From contig NZ_CP109434.1 in assembly GCF_036227105.1 (NCBI RefSeq), positions 1,430,001 to 1,494,000 of the forward strand: DNA of 64,000 bases, in the 5' to 3' direction. This stretch comes from Amycolatopsis sp. NBC_01488. Its GTDB lineage: Bacteria > Actinomycetota > Actinomycetes > Mycobacteriales > Pseudonocardiaceae. A program made the position numbers and the translations under genes. The notes below the pieces were generated by a model. It had not been told where the DNA came from and made no database searches. It saw only the letters and a program-made list of their open reading frames with translations. Shown here in pieces: positions 25,466 to 34,477 of the stretch (positions are counted from its first letter, which is position 1; every line of letters begins with the position of its first letter).

Positions 25466-26727
25466 GCGTTTCCTCCGGCGAAGTAGGTCGAGCAGAGGGC
25501 TTGCTGGCGAGCGTCGAGGACCATGTACGTGCCGAAGACGAGCTGGGCGAAGCTGCGCCAGACGTCTTCCCAGCGGTCGCGGACCGCGAGCCACACCAAG
25601 GGCAAGCGCCTTCGGCGTGCGCCGCGGGGCGTGAGCAGCGCCGGGCCGCGGTTGGGGATCGAGCGCGTGTGCCCGGCCGTGGAAGCGAGGCTGAAGCGGC
25701 GCAGGACCTCGCGCGTCACGACGCGCATGGTCGGCGGGGCCAGGCCGCGGGCCGGGCAGGCGCGGTTCTGCGCGACGCCGAACGGGATGAAGTCGTCCTT
25801 TTCGGACTGTGTGGCGTAGCCCGGGTAGCTGAAGCACAGCACCGTCCCCGCCGGGATCGTCAGGTGCTCCAGCTCGATGTCCGCGGTGGAGATCCGGTGC
25901 GCGATGCCGAAGAGCGGGTACTCGCGCAGGCCGTCGTCGATGACCTGGTCCAGGTAGGCGTCGTCGTCCGGCTGCTCGACGAGCCGGTTCTGCACCTCCG
26001 GACGCTGGGCGATGATCATCAGCAGGTGGGCCATCGCCTCGGACATCTGGACCACGGCGGTGTTGAAGAACGTGCCCTGCAGGTAGTAGGCCTGCTCTTC
26101 CGGCGTCAGGGACTGCGGCAGCGGGTGCGGGACGTCGGCGAGGCGCCGCCGCAGGTACTTCGTCAGCCTGGCCCGGCGGCGCATGTTGCGCGGCCGCACG
26201 CACTTCAGTGCCGAAACGACGTCGTCGGCGTGTCCGACGATGAGGGCGCGCGCCTCGGGCGGACAGGGCTCCTCGAACACCAGCTCGTAGTACAGCTCGG
26301 CCCAGATCGGCATCATCTCGTCGCGGAACCGGACGAGCCCCGGACGCACGCCGTCCAGCACGCGCGCGGCCACGCGCCGCGCCAGCTCCTCGGAGTCCTT
26401 TTTGGACCGGACCAGGATGTGGCGGGTGCACTTGGCGACCTCGTCGTAACGCGGCCCGGCTTCGAGGTGCTCCTGGTGCACCTGCGGCCCGGGCGCGAGC
26501 CAGTACCAGAACAGGTCGGACAGCGCGGCGCCGCGGCTGCGGCCGTTCGCCGCCGGGTCGGCGTAGACGCGCCGGAAGTCCCGGGCGCCGACCTGCTCCC
26601 CCGGGATGGTCACCGTGTCCTGGCCGTTGACCAGCGAAAAGATCTTCATCCGCAACGCGACGACCCGGCTGGGCAGCCACGCCGGCGCGGTCGCTACCGC
26701 GGCGGCGGCGAGCGCTTTCCCGATCAT
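25462..26727 (-). CDS. Cytochrome P450-like protein with altered signature motifs
   Basis: Protein of 421 residues aligned to P450 by its C-terminal heme loop PFGVAQNRACPARGLA, where the Cys thiolate is present but the usual FGxGxHxC spacing residues are changed. The K-helix ExxR reads DGLR (in IDDGLREYP). The I-helix, normally AGxET, reads GTFFNTAVVQ, so the acid of the proton-relay pair is missing while the Thr stays. The N-terminus has a hydrophobic stretch (LAAAAVATAPAWLP) and may be membrane-associated. It is coupled on both sides by 4-bp overlaps to the hydroxy-acid oxidase and the antiporter. Activity may differ from classical hydroxylation. Confidence 0.75.
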   Translation of the reverse strand: MIGKALAAAAVATAPAWLPSRVVALRMKIFSLVNGQDTVTIPGEQVGARDFRRVYADPAANGRSRGAALSDLFWYWLAPGPQVHQEHLEAGPRYDEVAKCTRHILVRSKKDSEELARRVAARVLDGVRPGLVRFRDEMMPIWAELYYELVFEEPCPPEARALIVGHADDVVSALKCVRPRNMRRRARLTKYLRRRLADVPHPLPQSLTPEEQAYYLQGTFFNTAVVQMSEAMAHLLMIIAQRPEVQNRLVEQPDDDAYLDQVIDDGLREYPLFGIAHRISTADIELEHLTIPAGTVLCFSYPGYATQSEKDDFIPFGVAQNRACPARGLAPPTMRVVTREVLRRFSLASTAGHTRSIPNRGPALLTPRGARRRRLPLVWLAVRDRWEDVWRSFAQLVFGTYMVLDARQQALCSTYFAGGNA

Positions 26728-27794
26728 CGCCGCACCTGGTCCGGAGTCAGCTCCGCCGGCCGCCGGCCGCCGCACATGGCCAGCGCCTGGTCGAAGTCGT
26801 CGCGCAGCAGCTCCAGGACCTGCGTGACGCCTTCGCGGCCACCCGCGGCGAGTCCCCACACGACCGGGCGCCCGACGCCGACCGCGTCCGCGCCGAGCGC
26901 GATTGCCTTGACGACGTCGGTGCCGCGGCGGATCCCGCCGTCGAGCAGCACCGGGATCGCCCCGCCGACCGCCGCCGCGATCTCGGGGAGCACGTCAATC
27001 GTCGCGGGCACGGTGTCGAGCTGGCGGCCGCCGTGGTTGGACACGACGATCCCGGCGACGCCGTGGTGCACCGCGAGCCGCGCGTCCTCGGGGTGCAGCA
27101 CGCCCTTGATCAGCACCGGGAGCTTCGTCTTGCCCCGCAGCCACGCGATGTGGTCCCAGCTCAGCTCGGCCGACATGACGATGTCGCGAACATGACTGGC
27201 GTTGCCGCCGCTCCGGTTCTCCCCGATGTTGCGGAGGTTCTCCACGACCAGCCCCGACGGCAGGTCGTGGAAGCCGTTGCGGTCGTCGCGCTCGCGGCGG
27301 CCGAGCACCGGCGAGTCCACGGTCACGACGAACGCCTTCACACCGGCGTTTTCGGCGCGCCGGACGATCGCCTCGGTGAACTCCAGGTCCGGCTGCAGGT
27401 AGAGCTGGAACCACAGACCGGGATCGGGCGTCACCTCGCGGGCCGCCGCGGCGATGTCCTCGATCGCCGTGGTCGCGGCCATGCTGACGATCATGATCGT
27501 GCCCGCCCTCGCCGCCGCGCGGGCCGTGGCCAGCTCGCCGTCGGCGTGGGCCAGCCGGTGGAACGCCGTGGGCGCGACCAGGATCGGCATCGACGACGGC
27601 GTCCCGAGCAGCGTCAGGCTCAGGTCGCGCTTGTCGCTGCCGCGCAGGACCCGCGGGAGCAGCCGCAGCTTCTGGAACGCCGATTCGTTCTCCGCCACGG
27701 TGATCTCGTCCTGCGCGCCGCCGGCGAAGTAGTCGTAGTGCACCGGGTCGAGGCGCTGCCGGGCCGCCGCCTCGAACTCCGCGACCGTGCGCAT
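26724..27794 (-). CDS. FMN-dependent alpha-hydroxy-acid oxidase/dehydrogenase
   Basis: Protein of 356 residues of the glycolate oxidase, lactate and mandelate dehydrogenase, and hydroxymandelate oxidase family. Oxidises an L-2-hydroxy acid to the 2-keto acid using FMN. In order: YDYFAGGAQDE at the start, PILVAPTAFHRL, FQLYLQPD, LIKGVLHPEDA (FMN Lys), the catalytic VSNHGGRQLD with the base His, and VLLDGGIRRGTDV. The start ATG shares a base with the flavin monooxygenase stop (TGATG) and its stop overlaps the P450 start. Together with those genes it suggests stepwise oxidation of one substrate. It could also be compared with mycofactocin MftD, but no mycofactocin genes are present. Confidence 0.9.
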   Translation of the reverse strand: MRTVAEFEAAARQRLDPVHYDYFAGGAQDEITVAENESAFQKLRLLPRVLRGSDKRDLSLTLLGTPSSMPILVAPTAFHRLAHADGELATARAAARAGTIMIVSMAATTAIEDIAAAAREVTPDPGLWFQLYLQPDLEFTEAIVRRAENAGVKAFVVTVDSPVLGRRERDDRNGFHDLPSGLVVENLRNIGENRSGGNASHVRDIVMSAELSWDHIAWLRGKTKLPVLIKGVLHPEDARLAVHHGVAGIVVSNHGGRQLDTVPATIDVLPEIAAAVGGAIPVLLDGGIRRGTDVVKAIALGADAVGVGRPVVWGLAAGGREGVTQVLELLRDDFDQALAMCGGRRPAELTPDQVRR

Positions 27795-29326
27795 CACAGC
27801 TCCCGCGTGAAGAACGCGGTCAGCGGCTCGACGTGCACCTCTTTGTCCCACTCGTTTTCGAGGTTCTCGGTCACGTGGTGGGTCGCGACCAGCTCGCCAC
27901 GGCGGTAGTGCCGGACGATCGGGTGCAGGTAGTGGCCTTCGCCGCGGTCGTTCGCCCGGTCCTGGGCGGCGCGCGCGACGAAGTCGAACGGGTCGATCTT
28001 GTCGTGGTCGGGGCCGTAGTCGAGGGTGACGACGTAGGCGTCGTCCGGCGGGTTCGCGAGCACCCGGTCGACCGGCACCTCTTCGAGGTAGCGGGCCGTG
28101 TCGCCGTCCACGACGAGGACGTCGCCGAGGAAGCCGAACTGCTGGTACAGCGCGGAAGTCCGGTTGATCCGGGTGATCACGGCGTCGGTCAGGTCGTCCG
28201 GCTTGGCGGCCAGCTCGACGCTGGGCCACGGCGTGTCGTGGTGGCGCTCGTTCAGGACCTTGGCCAGCGCGCGGACGCCGTAGCGGAAGCCGTGGATGAA
28301 CGCGCTGGTGGATTTCTTGAAGTCGCGGACCTGCGTGATCGTGCCGGCGAAGTAGAGGCCGGGCACGTTGACCGACTCCCAGTCCGGCGTCTGCGCGGGG
28401 AAGCGGTCGTCGATCGTGAGCTGGGGACGGCAGTCCTCGTCGAACAGCGACGCGTCGAACCTGAAGCCGGTGCAGCCGATGACGCGGTCGTAGCGGATCT
28501 CCTTGATGACCTCGTCGGCGCGGGCGAAGGCGAACTTGACGTGGTAGCCGTCGGCGTCCTTGCGGATCTCGCGGACGTCGCCGTCGAGGATCGCGTGCTG
28601 GAGCTTCAGCTGGTACATGTCGAGGATGCCCGCGTTGTAGGCGCGGAGGTGGCCGACGAAGTGGGTGCGCCAGGCGAGCTTCACCGGCCGCGGGCCGCCG
28701 ACGTGCACGACGGCGGCGGTCTCGATGAGGTTGTCCGCGGTCTCGAAGGCGGAATTTCCCTTGCCCAACACGAGAACGCGCTGGTCGGTGAACTCGGCCG
28801 GATCCACTGAGACGTCCACGTACTGGTCGATCAGCTCGACGCCGGGGAACTGCGGGATGAACGGCTTCGTGACGCCGGAGGCCATGATCAGCCGTCTTGC
28901 CCGGAACTCGGTGTCACCCGCGGTGAGGACGAAGTCCTGCTGCTCGCGGCGGATGCGCGTCACCCGGGTGTCGTAGCGGACGTCAACCTGGTGCTTCTGG
29001 ACGTAGTCGGCGAGGTAGCGAAGGAGGTCCTCGGCGTCCGGGAAGAGTTTCGCGCTGTAGTCGGTGAAGACGACCGGATCGTCGTCGCCGTCGGCGAGGA
29101 TCGAGTTCCAGTCCATCCGCATGCGCAGCTCCGGGTCCGCGTACCCGGTGTGCTTCTTGTTGATGGAGATGAGGGTCCGGTGCCGCGGGAAGGTCTCGAA
29201 GAAGTGGCCGGGCGCGGAACCGGCCTCCAGCACCAGGTACCGGTGCCCGGCGCGGCCGAGGTGCTGCCCCAGCTGCACCCCCGCGGGCCCGGCCCCGACG
29301 ACCAGGTAATCGAGCACTTCCTCCAC
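27794..29326 (-). CDS. FAD-dependent monooxygenase-like oxidoreductase
   Basis: Protein of 510 residues. It has two Rossmann folds: the FAD motif GAGPAG at residues 11-16 and an NADP-type GKGNSAFETADNL. Related flavin monooxygenases and Baeyer-Villiger enzymes have this arrangement, but the fingerprint FxGxxxHxxxY/F is not obvious. A C-terminal extension of about 150 residues beyond the usual fold (from HHDTPWPSVELAAK on) is unusual. The GTG start is preceded by AGGAGGT, one of the best ribosome binding sites in the region, marking the head of the six-gene block. It is the first enzyme of the putative pathway. Confidence 0.82.
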   Translation of the reverse strand: MEEVLDYLVVGAGPAGVQLGQHLGRAGHRYLVLEAGSAPGHFFETFPRHRTLISINKKHTGYADPELRMRMDWNSILADGDDDPVVFTDYSAKLFPDAEDLLRYLADYVQKHQVDVRYDTRVTRIRREQQDFVLTAGDTEFRARRLIMASGVTKPFIPQFPGVELIDQYVDVSVDPAEFTDQRVLVLGKGNSAFETADNLIETAAVVHVGGPRPVKLAWRTHFVGHLRAYNAGILDMYQLKLQHAILDGDVREIRKDADGYHVKFAFARADEVIKEIRYDRVIGCTGFRFDASLFDEDCRPQLTIDDRFPAQTPDWESVNVPGLYFAGTITQVRDFKKSTSAFIHGFRYGVRALAKVLNERHHDTPWPSVELAAKPDDLTDAVITRINRTSALYQQFGFLGDVLVVDGDTARYLEEVPVDRVLANPPDDAYVVTLDYGPDHDKIDPFDFVARAAQDRANDRGEGHYLHPIVRHYRRGELVATHHVTENLENEWDKEVHVEPLTAFFTREL

Positions 29327-29338
29327 AGCGACCTCCTG

Positions 29339-29372
29339 AGGCTCGGCACCGACCTTGATCGGCGCCGAGCCT
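29339..29372 (-). terminator. Hairpin downstream of the aldo/keto reductase gene
   Basis: 9-bp perfect inverted repeat aggctcggc (29339-29347) / gccgagcct (29364-29372). It lies between the end of the minus-strand aldo/keto reductase and the ribosome binding site of the monooxygenase, separating the two transcripts. Confidence 0.6.
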
Positions 29373-29409
29373 GCTCCGGAGATCTCAGAAAAGGCTCAGA
29401 AGGAGTTGC

Positions 29410-30383
<974 letters not shown>

Positions 30384-30387
<4 letters not shown>

Positions 30388-30785
30388 GCGGAAATCTCCT
30401 CCATGCCGGGTTCGATGCCGAGCACCTTCTGCTCGACCCGTTCGTAGTTCTCGATCTTGTAGTCCAGGACGTCGAGGCAGCCCTGCAGCTCGGCGATCCG
30501 TTCGGCGACCGACCGCCGCTGCTCCACCAGCAGGGCCTTGCGGCGGCCCGCGCTCGCGACGCCGTGACGACGCAGCGACGCGTACTCGCGCATGCTCTTG
30601 ATGGGCATCCCCGTGGTCCGCAGCTTGGTCAGGAACCCGAGCCAGTTGAGGTCGTCGTCGGAGTACGCCCGGCGGCCCGCGGTGTCCCGCGCGGGCGGGT
30701 CGAGCAGTTTGATGCGCTCGTAGTACCGGAGAGTGTCGATCGACAGTCCGCTACGTCGCGCGGCTTCCGCTATCGAGTAGCTCAT
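30384..30785 (-). CDS. MerR-family regulator of the aldo/keto reductase operon
   Basis: Protein of 133 residues. The N-terminal winged helix is [21 protein letters not shown], then [16 protein letters not shown] long dimerisation helix and a short C-terminus follow, with no clear effector domain. It contains a single cysteine (in [10 protein letters not shown]), which falls roughly where NmlR/AdhR-type thiol sensors carry theirs. It overlaps the reductase start by four bases. Its own promoter contains a perfect 20-bp dyad in a 19-bp spacer (30793-30823), so it is almost certainly autoregulated by DNA distortion as known for MerR proteins. Confidence 0.9.
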
Positions 30786-30792
30786 GAGCTCG

Positions 30793-30823
30793 ACACTACG
30801 ACCTGGAGTGCACTCCAGGTCAA
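30793..30823 (-). promoter_or_regulatory. MerR-type promoter with perfect 20-bp dyad operator
   Basis: On the minus strand, -35 TTGACC (30823-30818) and -10 TAGTGT (30798-30793) are separated by 19 bp, the over-long spacer typical of MerR-activated promoters. The spacer is covered by the perfect palindrome acctggagtgcactccaggt (30801-30820). Transcription would start about seven bases on, at or beside the ATG at 30785, giving a leaderless or nearly leaderless mRNA. Confidence 0.85.
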
Positions 30824-30869
30824 CTCTTCGGTCTGGCTAAACATAACACTGTTGCACTACGCTGAGTAG

Positions 30870-31487
30870 ATGGCTCGACCACGCACGCACGACGAAGCGC
30901 TCCGGCTGAAGCTCCTCGACCGCGCCGGAGAGCTCATCGCCGCCGACGGGCCGAAGGCACTCTCCCTGCGGAAGCTGGCCGCCGACGCCGGGACGTCGAC
31001 CACCGCCGTGTACTCCCTCTTCGGCAGCAAGCCCGATCTGGTGAACGCCCTCTACACCGAAGGCTTCCGCCGCTTCGGCGCCCGCATGGCCGGCACCGTG
31101 CTGACCGGCGACCCGGTCGGCGACCTCGTCGCGCTCGGCAGCGCATACCGCGCGAGCGCGCTGGCCGACCCGAACCTCTACGGGATCATGTTCACCAGGT
31201 CGGTGCCCGGGTTCGAGCCCAACGAAGACGCCGAAAAGCTGGCGAGGAAGACGCTGGAGCCCCTGGAGGCGGTCATCCGCCGCGCCATCGCCGACGGCGT
31301 CTTCCTCGACGTCCCGCCGGAGACGGTCGCGGTCGGCTGCTGGGCCTTCGTGCACGGGCTCGTCTCCCTCGAGCTGACCGGCAACCTGCCGGAGGAGTTC
31401 GACGTCACGGGCTCGTACGAGACGGCCCTGCGCGCGAACGCCTCCGGCTGGCTGCGGCCTCAGAGCGGCCACAACGACCCGTCGTAG
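30870..31487 (+). CDS. TetR/AcrR-family transcriptional regulator
   Basis: Protein of 205 residues. The N-terminal helix-turn-helix is LLDRAGELIAADGPKALSLR, then KLAADAGTSTTAVYSLFGSK, with the recognition helix in TTAVYSLFG. The C-terminal ligand domain resembles the WHG-type (TetR_C_13/WHG) group. It is divergent from the MerR operon, with 84 bp between starts. The upstream sequence contains aacactgtt (30845-30853), one arm of the palindrome at 20417-20436, so one regulator may act on both sites (weak inference). No obvious co-transcribed target gene; the next gene downstream is convergent. Confidence 0.88.
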   Translation: MARPRTHDEALRLKLLDRAGELIAADGPKALSLRKLAADAGTSTTAVYSLFGSKPDLVNALYTEGFRRFGARMAGTVLTGDPVGDLVALGSAYRASALADPNLYGIMFTRSVPGFEPNEDAEKLARKTLEPLEAVIRRAIADGVFLDVPPETVAVGCWAFVHGLVSLELTGNLPEEFDVTGSYETALRANASGWLRPQSGHNDPS

Positions 31488-31491
31488 CCGA

Positions 31492-32436
31492 CTACTTGGT
31501 CCCGTCCTGAGGGAACCGCGCGTCGGCCAGGTCGAGTTCCGCGTGCTCGCCGCCGTCGAAGTCCGCGCCCCCTTCGAAATGCGTGTGGGCACACTGGAAG
31601 AGGCCACCCGAGCGGATCCGGGTGAAGCGGACGTCGCGGGCGAAGTGCGCCCAGGAGAAGAACGCGCCCTCCTCGAAGACCGACCGGTCGAAGTTCGCGA
31701 TGTCGGTGAACTGCGTGCCGTAGAACCCGGCCCGGCGGGTGAAGGTCGTGCCGCGGATGTGGACCGCGCCGACGAAGCGGGCCCGGCTGAAGTCCGCGGC
31801 GGCCAGGGTGCAGCCGCTCAACCGGAAGTCGACCAGCACCGCCCGTTGCAGATCGACCGACATCCCCGGCCAGTAGCCCGGTTCGTCGTGGCTCAGGTGC
31901 GTCTTGAGCAGCTCCTGCGCGGCCAGCCGGACCAGCAGCTCGGGATCCGTCTGGTCGCCGAGTTCCGCGCCGGTCCGGCCGCGCAGGCCCGTTTCCGGTG
32001 CCTCGAACGGCATCCGCAGGTACGCGCACAGCACGTTCACGATCGTCTGGCGCTGCTTCGGGTTGTCCTGCCCGAGCCGTTCCAGGGCGTAGAACCCACC
32101 GAGCCGCACCGGCGCCTTGTCGCTGCCGAGCTGCTCGACGGCCTTCGTGTACAGCTCGGTGACGCGGCGCTCTTCGAGGTCCCGCTCGGTCACGCCCGCG
32201 ACGCGGGTCGTCTCGGCGAGCTGCAGCTCCATCGTGCGCTGGCGGCGTGTCGCCAGCCACAGCGCGAAGACGCCACCCGCGCCGGCGCCGACGCCGAACG
32301 CCGTCTTGACCGCGTCGATGCGCACGGGCGCGTCCGGTTCCCCGGACCAGGCCAGGAACAGCCAGAGCAGGCCGCCGGTGACGACCGCGACCGCGACGGC
32401 GGTCACGGCGATCCACCGCCACTTCAGGACCGGCAA
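31492..32436 (-). CDS. Membrane-anchored pentapeptide-repeat protein
   Basis: Protein of 314 residues. Two N-terminal hydrophobic helices are at about 10-30 and 47-63 (FGVGAGAGGVFALWLA), followed by RRQRTMELQLAETTRVAGVTERDLEERRVTELYTKAVEQL as successive parts of an actinobacterial signature region. The C-terminal third has degenerate pentapeptide repeats, visible as AADFSRARF, IRGTTF, FYGTQF, IANFDRSVF and GADFDGG, predicted to form a right-handed beta-helix. The family is abundant in actinomycetes, without established function. It begins with TTG three bases after the upp stop, so it is likely co-transcribed with upp; a downstream GTG at 32406 is an alternative start. Confidence 0.75.
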   Translation of the reverse strand: MPVLKWRWIAVTAVAVAVVTGGLLWLFLAWSGEPDAPVRIDAVKTAFGVGAGAGGVFALWLATRRQRTMELQLAETTRVAGVTERDLEERRVTELYTKAVEQLGSDKAPVRLGGFYALERLGQDNPKQRQTIVNVLCAYLRMPFEAPETGLRGRTGAELGDQTDPELLVRLAAQELLKTHLSHDEPGYWPGMSVDLQRAVLVDFRLSGCTLAAADFSRARFVGAVHIRGTTFTRRAGFYGTQFTDIANFDRSVFEEGAFFSWAHFARDVRFTRIRSGGLFQCAHTHFEGGADFDGGEHAELDLADARFPQDGTK

Positions 32437-32439
32437 GGC

Positions 32440-33063
32440 TTAGACGGCGCCGTACTGGCGGTCACCGGCGTCGCCGAGGCCCGGGACGATGAAGCCCGAG
32501 TCGTTGAGGCGCTCGTCGATGCTCGCGGTGACGACGCGGACCGGCAGGCCGGTCTTCTCCAGGTGCGCCAGGCCTTCCGGCGCGGCCAGGGCGCAGATGG
32601 CCGTGACGTCGTCGGCGCCGCGGTCGGTGAGCAGCCGGATCGTGTACTCCATCGAGCCGCCGGTGGCGAGCATCGGGTCGAGCACCAGCACCGGCCGTGC
32701 GGTCAGCGACTCCGGCAGCGATTCGAGGTACGGCGTCGGCTTCAGCGTCTCCTCGTCGCGCGCGAGGCCGACGAAGCCCATCTGCGCGTCCGGGATCAGC
32801 TTGTGCGCCTGGTCGGCCATGCCCAGCCCGGCGCGCAGCACCGGGACCAGCAGCGGCGGGCTGGCCAGCTTGTAGCCCTCGGTGCGCGCGACCGGCGTGT
32901 GGATCCGCTCGGTCTTCACCGGCACGTCGCGGGTGGCTTCGTAGACCAGCATGACGGTCAGCTCGTGCAGCGCGGCCCGGAACGCGGCGCTGTCGGTACG
33001 CGCGTCGCGCATCGTGGAGAGCCGGGCCTTCGCGAGGGGGTGGTCGACGACGTGCACATCCAT
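32440..33063 (-). CDS. upp: Uracil phosphoribosyltransferase
   Basis: Converts uracil plus PRPP to UMP, the final step of pyrimidine base salvage. Length 207 residues, standard for Upp. Signatures are [13 protein letters not shown] at the start, [10 protein letters not shown], the PRPP loop [12 protein letters not shown], and the C-terminal uracil-recognition segment [14 protein letters not shown]. It receives uracil produced by thymidine/uridine phosphorylase and cytidine deaminase, both encoded at the end of the window. It lies 5 bp after a 64-codon gene of unknown function on the same strand. It holds the same relative position as mycobacterial upp (from memory), but 16 kb after pmmB. Confidence 0.95.
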   Translation of the reverse strand: MDVHVVDHPLAKARLSTMRDARTDSAAFRAALHELTVMLVYEATRDVPVKTERIHTPVARTEGYKLASPPLLVPVLRAGLGMADQAHKLIPDAQMGFVGLARDEETLKPTPYLESLPESLTARPVLVLDPMLATGGSMEYTIRLLTDRGADDVTAICALAAPEGLAHLEKTGLPVRVVTASIDERLNDSGFIVPGLGDAGDRQYGAV

Positions 33064-33068
33064 GCGGG

Positions 33069-33263
33069 TCAACTTAGCCGGTGGAGCTGTTCGGCGTCCC
33101 GCCCCAGTTCGTAGTGGTTGACGGCCTCGAAGAAGTGCCCGACGACCGGGGCCAGCTTCTCGCCCGGCCACTCGGGCACGCCGAGGGCGTACTCGCCGGG
33201 CTCGATCGCGACGGTCAGCTTCCAGTTCGCGTACGCTCCGCTGAGCGTCCAGGTCTGGCGCAT
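33069..33263 (-). CDS. Small protein of unknown function (64 aa)
   Basis: Short gene with an unusually strong ribosome binding site, AGGAGGAGGA, six bases before the ATG. The product [20 protein letters not shown] continues with [14 protein letters not shown] and ends in [15 protein letters not shown]. It is mildly acidic with several aromatics, has no signal peptide or membrane segment, and resembles no family I recognise. The stop is five bases before the upp start, so it may head the upp transcript. It is divergent from the XRE gene at 33378 with 114 bp between starts. The ribosome binding site and tight spacing make it likely real. Confidence 0.55.
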   Translation of the reverse strand: MRQTWTLSGAYANWKLTVAIEPGEYALGVPEWPGEKLAPVVGHFFEAVNHYELGRDAEQLHRLS

Positions 33264-33377
33264 GCGCTTCCTCCTCCTGAGCATGCCCAACCCTGGTTTC
33301 TTGCCACGGCGGCACGCAACCAACCGAGTGGGTGAGCGACCTTCCTTGCCCCGGTGGCAAGCCGCGAGGGTGTCCGC

Positions 33378-34244
33378 ATGGCCAAGAACAAGCGGGTGTC
33401 GGTGCGGCAGCGGAGGGTCTCCGCCGAGCTGCGGACCCTGCGCGTCGCGGCGGGCCTGACGTGCCTGGATGTGGCGAAGGCGCTCGACTGCTCGGAGAGC
33501 AAGATCAGCCGGATGGAGACCGGGGACCGCGGTCTCTTCGCGGACGACGTGTCGGCGATCCTGGGCTTCCTCCGCGCGCCGGCCGCGTTGAGGAGCGAGC
33601 TGCTGGCGCTGGTCAGGGAGGGCGAGGAACGCAACTGGCACGAGATCCACGGCAAGCTGCCACCGAACTGGAAGGACTTGATTCGCTTCGAAACCGAGGC
33701 GACAGCCATCCGGAATTACGAACCGACGCTCTTCCCCGGATTGGCGCAGGTCGCCGACTACTCCCGCGCGATCATCAACGGCGCGAACCCCAAGCTGACC
33801 AGCAGCGAGATTGATACTCTGGTCGCCACCCGCATGACACGGCAGGTGATCTTCAGCCGCCATCCCGCACCACTCATCCACCTGATCGTGGACGAGACCG
33901 TGCTGACCAGGCCCGCGTGCTCGCCCGAGATCATGCGCGCGCAACTGCGGCACCTGCTCAATCTCACCGAGCGCAGCAACGTGACCATCCAGGTGGTGCC
34001 GTTTCGTACGAGAGCACATCCCGGCCTGACCGGCCCGTTCGTGCTGCTCGACTTCGACTCCGACCCGTCGGTCGCGTACATGGACAGCTGCGGAACGAGC
34101 AGTTTCCTCGAGGAGGATCAGCAGATCGACCGTGTTAAGCTTGCGTGGCAAGGCATTCGCGCCGTCGCGCTGTCACCTGAAGAGTCGATGAGGCTCGTTG
34201 CCAGCGCTCTCGGCGAGCTGACCCGCCAGGAGGAAGTTCCATGA
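33378..34244 (+). CDS. XRE regulator with DUF5753 (actinobacterial Scr1 type)
   Basis: Protein of 288 residues. The N-terminal helix-turn-helix is [20 protein letters not shown] then [24 protein letters not shown]5753 ligand-like domain runs from about residue 100 ([20 protein letters not shown], then [12 protein letters not shown]) to the C-terminus ([12 protein letters not shown]). This architecture is one of the most expanded regulator types in actinomycetes; WhiJ- and Scr1-like members control development and antibiotic production together with a small DUF397 partner. Here the partner follows with an ATGA overlap. The target is not evident. Confidence 0.92.
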   Translation: MAKNKRVSVRQRRVSAELRTLRVAAGLTCLDVAKALDCSESKISRMETGDRGLFADDVSAILGFLRAPAALRSELLALVREGEERNWHEIHGKLPPNWKDLIRFETEATAIRNYEPTLFPGLAQVADYSRAIINGANPKLTSSEIDTLVATRMTRQVIFSRHPAPLIHLIVDETVLTRPACSPEIMRAQLRHLLNLTERSNVTIQVVPFRTRAHPGLTGPFVLLDFDSDPSVAYMDSCGTSSFLEEDQQIDRVKLAWQGIRAVALSPEESMRLVASALGELTRQEEVP

Positions 34245-34477
34245 TCGCCCAGGGCGCCTGGCGCAAGAGCAGCTACAGCAGCGACCAAGCCAACTGCGTC
34301 GAGGTCACCGCCTGGCGCAAGAGCAGCTACAGCACCAACGATTCCAACTGCGTCGAGGTGGCCGCCATCTCCGCCGCCGTGAGCATCCGCGACACGAAGG
34401 ACCGCGAAGGCGGCCACCTCACCGTCCCCGCTCCCGCGTGGGCCGCGTTCGTCAGCTCTGCTTCGCGAACCAGCTGA
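34241..34477 (+). CDS. DUF397 protein with internal duplication
   Basis: Protein of 78 residues. The DUF397 signature WRKSSYS...NCVEV is followed by VSIRDTKDREGGHLTVP and a terminal aromatic motif AWAAF. Unusually the first half occurs twice: codons 6-23 (34256-34309) and 24-41 (34310-34363) are a near-exact 54-bp tandem duplication, so the protein has two AWRKSSYS motifs. DUF397 proteins act as partners or antagonists of the adjacent XRE/DUF5753 regulator. The ATG overlaps that regulator's stop. The extra copy may be recent and could change binding stoichiometry. Confidence 0.88.
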   Translation: MIAQGAWRKSSYSSDQANCVEVTAWRKSSYSTNDSNCVEVAAISAAVSIRDTKDREGGHLTVPAPAWAAFVSSASRTS

